From Eunapius fragilis (taxonomy: Eukaryota > Porifera > Demospongiae > Spongillida > Spongillidae): a DNA stretch of 64,000 bases. The first letter of the stretch is position 1; each line of letters begins with the position of its first letter. The stretch lies in contig OY811971.1 of NCBI GenBank assembly GCA_963681505.1, positions 22,091,962 to 22,155,961 of the forward strand, given 5' to 3'. The notes under the pieces were generated by a model that was not told the DNA's origin, did no database searches, and worked only from the letters and a program-made list of their open reading frames with translations. Of the stretch, positions 50,004-61,849 are shown one piece after another. Both the position numbers and the translations under genes were made by a program.

Positions 50004-53000
50004 CTACAAACTGTCTTTATTGTTCAAACCTTTCATCAGCAGCTTCCTAGCCTGAAGGTTGCTGACAAACTGTTGGCCAACCGTTGAACCTTCCTGGTAC
50101 AGGACACAGGGGTACCCAATGGGAGCAGGCATATCCACCCACTCACCGATGCCTACAAAACAGACAAGTTCCAGTTGAGTTGAACGTTCTTCTTGTCGAT
50201 ACGTGACAAGTTATGCATGCTGACTCCTTTAGAAGCAATTCATACAAGCATAGCATTTTATATATGTGCAGAGTTGATCAGTGTGAGGTTTATGATTGGG
50301 AACATATCGTCTGCATTAACATGAACCTCCTCCTCCCCTTTATGCATATCTGAGATGACCTCGGTTTACATATCCTTCTAACATGCACTGTATGTAGTAG
50401 TGAAAAAAGGCCCCCTTACCTTTACCACCAGGCCACCTCACTTTTACCACCAGGCCACCTCACCTTTACCACCAGGCAACCTCACCTTTACCACCAGGCC
50501 ACCTCACCTTTACCACCAGGCCACTTCACCTTTACCACCAGGCCACCTCACCTTTACCACCAGGCCACCTCACCTTTACCACCAGGCCACCTCACCTTTA
50601 CCACCAGGCCACCTCACCTTTACCACCAGGCCACCTCACCTTTACCACCAGGCCACCTCACCTTTACCACCAGGCCACCTCACCTTTACCACCAGGCCAC
50701 CTCACCTTTACCACCAGGCCACCTCACCTTTACCACCAGGCCACCTCACCTTTGAACACTGTTCCACTCCACACGTGGACCCAGGATGTTCCCGTGGGCA
50801 GGAACACCTTCACAATGGACGCCCCCTCTGTGTACACGGGGGCCACCAGCAGCTCCGTCCCCAACAGAAACTGAAACCTAAGGTCCTCCGTGTAGACGAG
50901 GGGATCGTCGGGGAAGGCCAGCATCATGTGTCTGATGATGGGCCAGCCATGCTGCTGGGCCTCCTCCATGAGGGTCTCCCGGTAAAAGCCCCAGGACTGG
51001 AACACGATCGTCATGTTGAAGAAGTGCGCAATGGTCTGGGCGTCGCTGTTGAACTGCCAGTTGTCGAGGGGGAGGGTCCCCAGGTGGGTCCGGAACATGA
51101 CTGTGAAGGCAGCCAGCTCGCTCCAACGGAGGAAGAGCTCCTTGGAGCGGTAGTACCTGCAAGGTGTGTGTGGGGGGGGGGGGGGGGGCGGAGGGATGAG
51201 GGAGGAGGAGGGAGTTAAGATGAGGAAGGAAGAGCAGGCCACTTTGCAAGTGCTATACACATGCATGTATATTTATACGTCATGAACTGTGGTACGTCAC
51301 ATACAAGACACGCATGGAAAAAGCTAAACTACAAATATTTGTATCTGCAAAACGTTAAAGGATTGCAGAAGCATGCACAGAAATAAGATGACATAAGGTT
51401 TAGCAAAGGTTTGTAGCACTGTTACCAATGACAGAGTGTCGGAGGAGAGACATGGACAATTGGAGTGCGGATTCAGAATCGGGGTAAAAGGTTAACATTC
51501 CAGGATCAGTACGAAGTGCATAATCCTACAAATCCCTATAAACAGCCCCTCAAGTCCCAATTATTTATTTTAAAATTATGATTTTTTAAATTGTTGTGCT
51601 TGCAGATTCTATTCTATTATACCGACCCCTGCAATTTGTATATATATGGCCCAGCAAGTGACACAAATCTTACTACATGTATATACCATAAATGCTGCTA
51701 CATGTAATTGATATGAGAATGATTATGATGCAGGTACCCGTCCATTGTAATAGCCACGATATGGTACTACAAGTGGTAACCCATCCTTCCCCATGCCCTG
51801 GTCCTGGTGCGCGTACTCCCACATGTGCACACACTCAGACCTTACACACACACATAACACCCAAACACTCACTATGTATAGCACTCACACACAGCCTACA
51901 ACAATGTCTGTCGCTGTTATGACTCACTTTAGTACCAGGAGGTCCACGGCCGTATAGCCTCCTATGTCCGTGTGCACCAGGGAGTACCCCGACAGTCCGC
52001 TGGACAGCAGTCCCACGATGGCACTGGCCAGCCCGTCGTCCCCATCCCACGTCACCGTCTGGTCCCCGAGCCAGAACAGCCTGGCCGCTCCCCCGGGGGA
52101 GTGGGCGTTGCCCGACCTCATGAAGTAGACAAAGTCGTCCGGGGTGCAGTTCTGGGGGAGGAGCCCCCTGAGGCTGGCGTTGCCAATGGCGTGGGCGTTG
52201 AGCTGCCCCCACATGGATGGAAAGAGGGCGTGGTAACTGGTGGGCGTGTCCTGCGAGCTGGCATCTAGGGGAACGGACTCCCCGAAGTCTGCCATCCACC
52301 CACACACCCCTGTGGATGCCATGTTCTGGTGGAGTGAGGGAGGGGGAGGGAAGGGGAGGGAGGGGGGAAGAAGGAGTGGGTATATATATAATGCAAATGG
52401 TATACTTGTTGGTCAGATATAGGTGTGAACACACACAACACGTACATGCACCCACACACACCTGACATACAATGCTGGGATGTGCATGAATGTTTGTAGA
52501 TGTGTGTGGTCACATTTTATATGTAGTGATTGTATAAAGTGGAGCTAAATGTGAACATTTGCATATGGAGTGAGGTGTGTGTGTGTCCCATGTACACACA
52601 TGTCCCATGTACACACATGTCCCATGTACACACATGTCCCATGTACACACATGTCCCATGTACACACATGTCCCATGTACACACATGTCCCATGTACACA
52701 CATGTCCCATGTACACACATGTCCCATGTACACACATGTCCCATGTACACACACGTCCCATGTACACACATGTCCCATACACACATGTCCCATGTACACA
52801 CACATGTCCCATGTACACACACGTCCCATGTACACACATGTCCCATGTACACACACGTCCCATGTACACACACACACACACACACACACACGTGCCTCTA
52901 TAATGATCTCCATCAGCCAGTTGTAGGCTTCAGTGTTGCTAAGGTCAATAATGGAGCTGTTGCTATAGCCCGCCCACACATTGCCACTCCCATCACGGAC

Positions 53001-54438
53001 AAAGTAGTCGTTATCTATGGCTTCCTGGTAGTAGTTGTGTTGGTAGGGGGTTCCCCTCTTGGATACATCGGTCAGCAAGGGGTTAACATAGGTTAGTGTC
53101 TTGATGCCCATAGACTGAAGGGATGAGATCATCTCACTCCAGTTGGGGTAGTGGGTGGAGTCTACCTGAGAGTTCAGAAAGATGGGAGGGAGAGGGAAAG
53201 GGAGGAAGAGAGGGAGGGGAGGAGGGAGGGAGTGAGGGAGGGAGGGAGAGGAGGGAGGGAAAAAGATAGAATAAAGCTATAAATGAAGAGAGGTGAGTGC
53301 TAAGGGAAAGAGTGCCCTAACCAAAGCGTACCAGCATGTGACACAATGTGGACTAGGCATGTATGTGTATGTGTGTGTACAAATATGTGTCTGCACACGT
53401 TGTGGTGTGTGTGTGTGTGTGTGTGTGTGTGGATGTTTCTGTGCACTGTACATGTGTTGGCTGACCCCCCCCCCCCTCCCTCAGGCTTACCTCCCAGTTC
53501 CACCACAGTCCTGTTCTTGGGAAGTCAGGATACGTGAAGTTCCTTTGGCCAGTCCAGTCTTGAAGCCACACTGCGGCCACGTCGCTAAGGTTACCCCACA
53601 CCTCCCCCACCTGTTGTATGGTCCCCAGGACGGCATCCGTCCCTCCTTGGAGCCCCAGCACCGCCCCAAGCCCCACCCACTCTGGTAAGGGGTCCATACG
53701 TCCGGAGTACAGCGTATAGGATTGAACCAGCTCCAAGGGGGAACCCCCTGAAATTAAATGTAATTAAATATTTGTTAGTCATGCAGTCCAAACTTGTGCT
53801 TGTGGATAAGAACTTCATTCATACGTTTCAATAATACCATATGATTGAATTTGTAGCGTGATTAAGCTGGACAACACCATATGCGTTGTTATTAAAACAG
53901 GCAACAAATCAGAAAAACTAAGAAATTGTCTCCCCCAGTACTGAGAGCTCCAGGAATGAGCTAAGTAATACAGGAGCTAGATTGGCTTATGGGACAAGAG
54001 GCTAAACCACAGTTGAGCTGAGCATGGCTGGACACATCCCTTGGATGGATAAGTGATGATTGTGTATGCAAGTACATGTGTTTTAGTATCTTACCCCACA
54101 ATATCGCCATGACTCCCATCATCGCTCCGCCATCCTCCATCACTCCCACCATTACTACTATCACTACCATTCACTCACTCCACTACCCTCCACCCATCAT
54201 CACCTGTGATGATTCTTCCCACCATGGTGGTGCTGTTCAGGGTGATGGACACCTCCTCCTTCTTGGAGAGGTCAAAGGTCACATACTCCATGGACTCCAG
54301 GAGAATTGCACGCTGATAGTTGGTGAGGTAGAAGGGAACAGCTGTGTAGGTGGTGTACCACGTCCCACCTGTGTGAGAGTGCAAGCATGCATGTGAACAG
54401 TGATATTGTGTGAAATGTTGTATCATGTGTAGTTGGAC

Positions 54439-54516
<78 letters not shown>

Positions 54517-55382
54517 CAAGCCAGTTAGATTATGCTAGGCCTAGCCTGTCGTGGCTTAGGGCATTGGGGGGTGGGGTGGGGGTGGGGCTATAGAGCCAAA
54601 CTACTTCCCGAATCCAACCTTAAAAACCCACCCCCCTCAGGCTTTCATGAAAAAAAAAAAAATAAATGTGTGCTATTTAATAGGTTGATAACGTGTGAGA
54701 TCTTTGTATAGGAAGGGGTCCTCCCAAATGTCTCTTTACCTGCTCCAGGTGTATTTAGATCCAGGAGGAAGGTCAGAGGTTGCCGCCCCCTGCCCACGCC
54801 CTGCTCCGTCATGAACACGGGGAGGCGTTGCCCCTTCATGTCCAGTAGGGTGTACTGGGTCCCGAACCCGTAGAAGCGCTCGTCCTCCTCGCACTGGTAG
54901 GCGAGGACCAGCTGGTTGTACTCGGAGGAGGGCGAGGTGAGGGAGACCCCGAACTCCAAGTGCGTGGCCGTCTCGTTACCGTCCGACGCATCCACGGCCT
55001 GGAACCAGAGCTGGAACGACTCTTCGCCGCACAGCTGTCCCGCGAAGGTTACCAAGGGGTACCCCTGCTGCTGGCTCCGCCCACTGGTGGTGATATTGGC
55101 ACCTTCGCAGGTCTTGACCGTCTGGGACGTCACCACGAAGATGCCGCCATTTTGCGTGACGTTCTGGCGCACGTGAGCCGCCCCGAGGTAGCCGTTGCCC
55201 GATGCGAGCGTGGACCATATCGCCTCGCCAGCCTGTAGCACCGTCAACGTGGGGAACGAGGTGGGGTCGTGGACAATCGTGAACGGACCCGTCTCGTAGC
55301 TTGTAACAGCGCGCGCGGTGACCTGGTACCAGCAAGCGGCTAGTACTGCCGAGAGCAACACCCACGGCGAAGCCATCGTCAT
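50004..55382 (-). CDS. Secreted GH31 glycosidase, sulfoquinovosidase/alpha-glucosidase-like (764 aa)
   Basis: Retaining glycoside hydrolase of family 31, closest by eye to the bacterial YihQ branch that cleaves sulfoquinovosides. Seven exons join in phase: 55382-54740, 54368-54204, 53747-53491, 53165-52890, 52325-51928, 51156-50750 and 50152-50004. The protein starts with a signal peptide (ASPWVLLSAVLAACWYQV), then the N-terminal beta-sandwich. The nucleophile is D460 in GWMADFGES and the acid/base is D535 in WLGDQTVTW. VWLQDWTGQR and LWWNWE, and later DIGGYT, NWQF and LLVAPV, are family signatures. Of the sulfonate-binding Q-Q-R-W-Y set, both Gln and the Trp appear conserved (Q303, Q332 and W352), but the Arg position reads Gly by my alignment, with R347 nearby. 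Substrate is therefore uncertain. The exon 4 donor (GTGTGT) lies in a repeat and is the least certain junction. Confidence 0.85.
50410..50752. repeat. 22-bp minisatellite containing the exon 6 splice donor
   Basis: About 15-16 tandem copies of a 22-bp unit with core ACCACCAGGCCACC begin at the exon 6/intron boundary. Read on the minus strand, almost every unit contains AAAG followed by GTGAGG, the same as the true exon-intron junction at 50750. Two units vary, near 50440 and 50522. Confidence 0.92.
51157..51927. other. Intron 5 of the GH31 gene
   Basis: It holds a G-homopolymer at about 51172-51188 and purine-rich sequence near the exon 6 acceptor. No other feature was supported. Confidence 0.6.
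52585..52868. repeat. 17-bp minisatellite plus (CA)n in GH31 intron 4
   Basis: About 16 tandem copies of CCCATGTACACACATGT, with one shortened unit at about 52780, run into a CA repeat (52866-52890) that abuts the predicted donor of exon 4. Units are contiguous, with no unique spacers. Confidence 0.92.
53180..53270. repeat. GGGA-rich tract in GH31 intron 3
   Basis: Irregular (GGGA)n purine tract lies just upstream of the exon 4 acceptor on the minus strand, where it reads as a pyrimidine tract. A GT microsatellite follows at about 53401-53431. Confidence 0.7.
54440..54514. repeat. (GT)n microsatellite in GH31 intron 1
   Basis: About 37 uninterrupted GT units lie between exons 1 and 2. Confidence 0.95.
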
Positions 55383-55722
55383 ACCTCGTTCCCAGGATAA
55401 CTGCAGCCAATAATTATAACTAACAGGGCGTTGCTATTTATATTGGGGGCAATATTTACGTACGTATACATGTACTTGGAATTGTCTAGTTTACTGATGA
55501 TTACGCGGAGAAATACTGAATTTTCGACTTCGATGCAAAGCGGTCCTTCAAAACTACACTCGTCACGCCTCCAAGCCAACATACATGTAACTTCAAACAA
55601 CTAAAAAAAAATTTAAAAATTCATTGCATGCTCAAACAGTCAGCTACGCTGTGAAAAAATGAGACAAGATACACTGAAGGGCTACAATACTGCAAACAAT
55701 TACACCATTCTCATGTAATCAG
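55383..55722. promoter_or_regulatory. Intergenic region between the VWA gene end and the GH31 gene start
   Basis: Only 340 bp separate the stop codon of the VWA gene from the start codon of the GH31 gene on the same strand. It must hold the 3' processing signals of one and the promoter of the other. I see no confident TATA box. Confidence 0.5.
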
Positions 55723-58700
55723 CTAATTAACCTGGCCTATGATCTTTCTGGCAGCTTCCTTCATCTTCATGAGATCAGCTCCAGCAGGAAGGGACTGACC
55801 ATCCAACCAGAGATCTGCCTTCATGGCAATTAACTCCCACTCAATCTGCTCCCACTCATCCTTTTGGGACGGACGCCTCAGCTTCAGGTAGGCAACGCAG
55901 AGGACGGTGGCCCATACGGTGGCCACTTCCCCCTCACACTTCACTGGACATGCGTCCCTCAGCTCCTCGAGGCTCTTGGAGAGGACCATTGCAATGACAT
56001 CATCCAGCTTCCACGATCCATCAGCTCGTTGTAACGATACGAGAGTGTCACCAGTGAGGGGTCGGCCGGAGGTAGACTCTTTTACCTTTTCTCCATGCAC
56101 ACATACTGGTGGGGGTGCAGAAGGGTGTACAGGGGGTGCAGATGGGTGTACAAGGGGTGCTACATTCCTTTCAAGTTGCACCGTTTGCTGCGTTCGATTA
56201 TCCACTCCTTTCCTAATTTTAAGTAACTGAGCCCTTGCTAATTCTAATTCACGCTCTTTCATTGCTGGGAATTCACGCATTTCAAGTTCCATTCTAAACT
56301 TATTCATGACACGTCCACCGCGTAACTCCGTTGCTCCTTCCATATGGTGCTGCCTGAGGTGGGCGGGACATTGCTTCATGGCTCCCTTGACAGGCTGGTT
56401 GCTCTCATCTACTGCTACAAATGCGGTGTGACTGGACACCACACTGGACTCTACGCTCAGCTTCACTATCTCTGACTTCTTGTCTCCTCCATCCCTCTCC
56501 CAGTCCTTGATCAGGGCCTTGGCCGCAAGATGGTGGATGATGGGGATGGAGAAGGAGGGACTGTTGCCGGGTACTTCAAATGAAATGGAGTACTCCAGTG
56601 GCTTGCCCAGCACCTGACCCTTGAGAGAGGCAGTACAGTCCACTGGAGACAATAGCTCAGAGGGTCCTATCAGGATCCCATAGACCACAGCCTTGTCCCC
56701 ACTGAACACCACGGGGGGATTGGAGGGGGCCTGTGTGACCTCAAAGCCATGAGGAAGCTGGAGCTCCATTCTCAGGTTTGTGACAGCAGGCTGCAAAGCC
56801 CTTTTGAGGCTACGAATGACCTTTAAAAAAATAATTATATAACATTGAGTTTATAATTCTGGACTGATTTTATTTTAGGGTGTGTAACCTCCCCTGCATA
56901 ATTAAAACCTATTTTTCCAAAAATTTTAAAAACACTAATCGATTTTTCAGATCATTGTGGATTTTTTTTCCAAATAGTTAAAAGAAAACAAAATCGATTT
57001 TTCCAAAAAGGTTTTGCCAAATATCCTGCCAAATACCTTGGTTATTCGGGTAATGGTGCTTGTGGAGTGTACACTGTGAAGATAAATTATTTTGTTTTTA
57101 TGTCTGCACAGAAATCCACCTGGTCTCACACCCAAACTAGAGCTATGCCTATCACTTGAAAACACAGAAAACACAATGGCATGTGTTTGCCAAATAGTTT
57201 GAAGTTAATTAATTGTATGTCTTTACTCTGCACTCAGTTGTACATATCAATTATAATGTAAATCTCACCATCCAACACTAACCACTGAGACCAAACATCA
57301 CCATTAAAAACTCACCCCACATCACCTACAATCATGTACTCCACTTACAATCCCCCAACAACACTCCATTCACATTCTCGCATATGCAAATGAATTTAAA
57401 AGAAATTTTCCATTACTGCATTGCGATTGCGTCATGGATGTTGATGCGTGTTTAAAAGGTTTTGCGGATGATGTCAATTATGCAACAGCGACCGACGTTT
57501 ACTTACAGGGTATTAGAACGACAGACTTCTCACCTATGCGCGAGTATGTGTAGGAATTAGGAGAGAGCATTACTCAATCGTTGGTCAAATCACATGCAAA
57601 GCGCTATTATCATGTTTATTTGCCTTTCAATTTAAGTTTCAGTAGCAAAAGAAGGAATATGCATATGCGAGAATGTGAGAATGTGAACATGTTCAAGGCA
57701 GTGTGTCACCACAATAAAGTTATCCAGAAAAAGACATGCAAGATAACATGCAAGATAATAAACCAATTGAAATGTGTATATATTTATAATAGTATGTCCT
57801 TTATTGTGGTGACACACTGCCTTGAACGTGTTCCTTCTTTTGTTACTGTGTTTTTGAACCCCAGCTTATACACGATATTCGTAATGGCTAAAAATAGACA
57901 CTGTAATGACCGCGGCAAAAGCAGTTTGCGGTTTTATATAGTCTGTTTATTAGCTAGTTCCCAATACCTTTGGTTGCAACCTCTCTCCACTCTGGATGAA
58001 CTCTGCTGTCCCATTTCCTGCCTTGGCCAGTCCGTTCACCAATTCGGTGGATACCCCTGAACCAATTCCAAATGTGAAGCATCTGTGTGAACGATACTTG
58101 CCTCAGTGTACAGGAGCTCATTAAAATCAATGCTATAACCACTCACCTTGCAGTCCCAACATTCCTCTTCACCACCTGGATGCAGGCCTCTGTGTTGCCT
58201 ACGGAACCATCAGTCAGGACTAACACCTGGCGAGGAAGACATTCAAGGAGTGGCTGTCCAAAGATGAACTGCAGAGGTGGGAGGAGCTCTGTACCTCCTA
58301 GGTCTGCATCCAAACCTTCAGCATGTTGGATGGCTCTGTCAAGGTTCTCCTGGTTGTAGGGAACACTGGATGGAAACAGTGATGTATAGTGGGACCCAAA
58401 CCCTATGATGTTGAAGGAGCAGCCTAGAGGAATGCTCTTCAGAAACAAGATCAGTGTTTCACGAGCACTCCGCATGAACTCTCCACTCATGCTGCCACTG
58501 CGGTCAACTAGGAAGATGAACTCACAGGCAGCTTTGGTGCTCTTGAACTCTGGGAAGAAGTTCAACATCACCACTGGACCTGACATCATGGACTCCTTAT
58601 TTACACCCTGCTCTCCATTCTCCGCGATGGCCCTTGGCTCGTAGGGACTCTTGTACTGGACAACCACCACCAGATCCTTGTCCAGGGGCTGTCCCTCGTT

Positions 58701-59323
58701 GATGGAGGCCTTGATTATACTGCCTTCCGTTTCCGTACTCAACTGGTGAGTGGGCGAGGTGACTTCTGACACGCCTCGACTGGCTACCTCCAGGTGAAAG
58801 CTAAACATGACTGGATCAGATCCGCGATGTGAGCCTGCTTCTATTTTACCCAGAGGGTCAGTAGAGCCGACAGGAGTGTACCGCGGTTTGAGAACCGCGG
58901 GAAGGCTAAAACGCATGCCGCCTTCTGCATCTAACGTAAGCTCTCCGGCCAACTTCAGGTGAAGCTCCGCGTCTTTGTTTGGAGGTAGGTTTCCCAGAGA
59001 GATGCTGAAGATGTCTCCCGTCACCTCCTCGGCTAGAGCTGCCGAATGGCCGCTGGCGATGGCATCGTCGTACATCTGACGAGCCTCTTCCTTCTCACGG
59101 CTTTCACCTTCCGTCCACCGATGACCGCCTCCAGTCCGACTACTGCAAAGGAATCTTCGAGAGGGAATCTGAAGACCACTTCGATCGAGTTCGCTTCCGT
59201 GTTGGAGTACTTGAGTGTGGTGTCCAGTCCCACCAAGAATCCATTGATGTGGGCTTTGACGGACGCGTTTTTTAGTGGTACAGCTCTTGCCGTACGTAGA
59301 ACAAACAATCCTGCGTTCAACAT
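55723..59323 (-). CDS. VIT/VWA domain protein, VWA5A-like (about 796 aa, one apparent frameshift)
   Basis: Exons are 59323-58147, 58082-57968 and 56820-55723, and the phases match. The N-terminal VIT domain (MLNAGLFVLRTARAVPLKNA, then REKEEARQMYDDA and FSISLGNLPP) is followed by a VWA domain with an intact metal-binding motif, DRSGSMSGEF near residue 275, and TDGSVGN. The C-terminal region (SLQRADGSWKLDDVIAMVL, CVAYL, EWELIAMKADLWL) matches the tail shared by VWA5A proteins. The length is near the usual 780-800 residues. VWA5A proteins are intracellular and poorly characterised. Near 59097-59110 the frame changes between GGRKVKA and REKEEAR; the phase arithmetic is satisfied if one base is missing. 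A Pro-rich linker (VHPSAPP repeated) lies near residue 640. A sequencing error is likelier than a pseudogene because everything else is intact. Confidence 0.85.
57640..57862. mobile_element. Foldback element in the VWA gene intron
   Basis: GTTCAAGGCAGTGTGTCACC and its extension (57689-57718) are inverted at 57801-57829, with outer blocks CAGTAGCAAAAGAAGGAA (left) and its near-complement (right, about 57831-57849). A direct repeat of ACATGCAAGATAA lies in the loop (57734-57759). It is non-coding. Confidence 0.75.
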
Positions 59324-59916
59324 TTTTGCTTTCCGAACCCTACGTCATTGTTTTCAGATGATGACGCCGTGGGCACGAGGTTGCAAATCATCGATGGCAG
59401 CTTCAGTAATAACGAAGGCTAGCTGGTACTAAACATACCGTAGGATTGATCTAGCTGATCTGTTGTTTCGGTCTCGGCGTATTTAAACCTCTCTCCTTCA
59501 CCTCCTCAAAAAAGAATTTCTTGACTTGTATGGGATTAGCGTAATTTCCAGCCTGGTTAGTTTACTGGGTCACATGACAGAGCATATCAAACGTTTCATG
59601 GCAATGATAGATTGGGCCGGACACTAGTTTTAGAACTGGCCAATGAAGCTAGCAATTGACTGGTTCGTTCAACCTGCCCGACTGTGTGTATGAATGCAAT
59701 CGTTATTTTTCACTGTGGGGTGTTACGTTTCCACTCTAGCGGACCGGCTCTGCTTGACACATCGACCTGTCTTATATTAAAAAATAATTTCTGTGTGATC
59801 AACAGGTGGGTGGTTTAATTACATAAACTACCCTCTAATGAGATTCCTGGACCGCGTGAATCTCATTACACTCAGACTACATGTAAACAACCCATGCATG
59901 TAAACCAGGCCACATA
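59324..59916. promoter_or_regulatory. 5' flank of the VWA gene up to the transposon
   Basis: It must contain the promoter for the minus-strand VWA gene. I see no supported gene or repeat, and no core promoter element could be called with confidence. Confidence 0.4.
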
Positions 59917-59944
59917 ATAGACCTTATTCGATAAAAGATGAATT
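59917..59944 (+). repeat. Left terminal inverted repeat of the two-gene transposon
   Basis: It starts AATAGACCTTATTCGA and continues with GATGAAT near its inner end. The transposase ATG follows 69 bp inward. Confidence 0.85.
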
Positions 59945-60012
59945 CCATTACTATACGAATGAATCTAATTATAATCACGTGACGTTGTACATTGGAGGAT
60001 TTGACTTAGACG

Positions 60013-61778
60013 ATGGTATTGAGTTGCTGCGCTCCGGGTTGTAGAAACAAAAAGAAAGCTGGCTCTCCGATCAAATATTATCGGTTCCCGTTGGACCCGA
60101 GTCGTAGGATGCTCTGGATCTCCGCAATTCGTTGGCAAAGCTTTGTCCCAACTGACTCGCATAGGCTTTGCAGCGATCACTTCATATCAGGTACCGATTT
60201 CACGCCGAACAAAAGATGCATTATCACACTCTTGGTCGTTACTAGGTCATACCAGTCTCGATCCACTGCATCCTGACTTCGTTCCAAGCATTTTTGATGA
60301 TGTGGATTGTCGAAGTAGGGAAAAGCTCAAAAGGAAGCTAAAGAAATACATACAGACCACAGAAACGAAACGTAAACGTAGCACATCTGTTGCTTGCACC
60401 GCCATGGAAAAGGATAAAACATGTACGTATGCATCATCGGCATGATAACTTCACTGTTTCAATATATGCATTTTTTGTAGCACTGCAAGCAGATGCTATT
60501 GCAGCCCAAAGAATATCAATGGTGGATGACATTTCACATCACGTGGAGCCTTCAGTGACAGACGTGCAGGTGCAAGCACATTTTGAAGTTAACCCAGTCA
60601 CAGTTGATGAATCTTCACAGAATGACAAATGTATTCAAGTGATGCCTTCGGTTAGTGACAATGCAGTTCAGGTAGAACTTTTGATGGATGACAACACATT
60701 TGGGGGAAAACCTTTGACAAAAGCTGTGATGGTCCAAGCAGATGTGGAATATCCAGCTATGATACATGGCGGTGTTCAGACAGAGGAAACGGATCAATGT
60801 TATAGTTGTGTAAACCTGAGGGTTGATAAGCTTAAGCTTCAGGCATGTATAGGACCATTATCAGAACAGCATTTGAAGGATGATGACAAAAAAGTCAACT
60901 TTTACACTGGGCTCCCTACATTTTCTATGCTTGACTTCATAGTTAAGTTTGTATCATCAGGAGTACCTTTCATAGGCAAACTGAGTCGTTTCCAAGAGAT
61001 ATTGTTGGTTTTGATGAAGCTTAGGCTGAACCTTGAAGAACAGGATCTAGCATACAGATTTTGCGTGTCACAATCAACTGTTTCTAATGTGTTTAGGAAA
61101 TGGATTTACACCATGGCAGAACAACTCAGTTTCTTGATTCACTGGCCATCAAGGGAGCAAATGATGACAAGTATGCCAATGGTGTTCAGAAAGTTTTTCA
61201 AAAACTGCATTTGCATTTTGGACTGCACAGAAGTATTCATTGAGCATCCAGCAAATCTGCAGGCAAGATCACATACATGGAGTGAATATAAACACCACAA
61301 CACAATCAAAGTGCTAATTGCAGTAACTCCTCAAGGAACAATTTCCTTTATATCTGAAGCATGGGGAGGACGAGCGTCTGACAAATTCATCACAGAACAT
61401 AGTGGTGTTCTTGATAAACTAGAACATGGTGATCTTGTTCTCGCTGATAGAGGTTTTACAATCGAAGATAGTGTAGGGCTGTATTGTGCTAAGTTGTGCT
61501 GTCCTCCATTTACGAAAGGGAAGAAGCAATTATCTCGCAATGAAGTAGATTATGCACGAGAAATATCTCACGTTAGGATACATGTTGAGCGAGTAATTGG
61601 TCAGATGAAAAAGAAGTTTAAGCTTCTTGAAGGTGTTATTCCAATCAACATGCTTAATGAGAAGACACCCGCTGACGACAAAACTTTCATTGATTGTATT
61701 TTTACAGTCTGTGCAGCTCTCTGCAATGCTTGCACATCTGTTGTTCCTCTTACCCATGCACATATACAACACACCTGA
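60013..61778 (+). CDS. THAP-domain DDE transposase (550 aa, three exons)
   Basis: This protein is expected to bind the element ends and cut and join DNA. Exons 60013-60190, 60246-60422 and 60481-61778 are separated by 55- and 58-bp introns, both phase 1, and the joins give an uninterrupted product. The THAP zinc finger uses C5, C10, C53 and H56 (SCCAPGC and LCSDHFISG), followed by HPDFVPSIF. A basic linker and an acidic middle follow. A transposase-type helix-turn-helix comes at about 280-330 (LEEQDLAYRFCVSQSTVSNV), then a DDE_4-type catalytic core. Aspartate in ILDCTE is at about 364, aspartate in LADRGF at about 441, and glutamate in HVERVIGQ at about 488. All three acidic residues are present. 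Confidence 0.9.
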
Positions 61779-61849
61779 CTCCACACTAAATAACATATGC
61801 AACTTACTCACATGTAATGCAGTAAACACAATTACAACTTTCACTATTT

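Noticed and set aside
50410..50752. CRISPR-like array
   Set aside because: Units are directly adjacent with no unique spacers, and the context is a eukaryotic intron.
50400..51218. 272-codon plus-strand frame (minisatellite plus unrelated tail)
   Set aside because: It is antisense to the GH31 exon 6 and the minisatellite. The minus-strand reading has conserved GH31 motifs.
52510..53096. Repetitive frames over the 17-bp minisatellite
   Set aside because: The unit length is not a multiple of three, the frames read the repeat in all phases, and the region is an intron of the GH31 gene.
54976..55410. Alternative 144-codon minus-strand frame overlapping GH31 exon 1
   Set aside because: It is a GC-rich shadow frame. 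The signal peptide and GH31 N-domain lie in the frame starting at 55382.
60143..60445. Separate gene in the second plus-strand frame near the THAP exon
   Set aside because: It is exon 2 of the transposase; a 55-bp intron with matching phase links it to the THAP exon.
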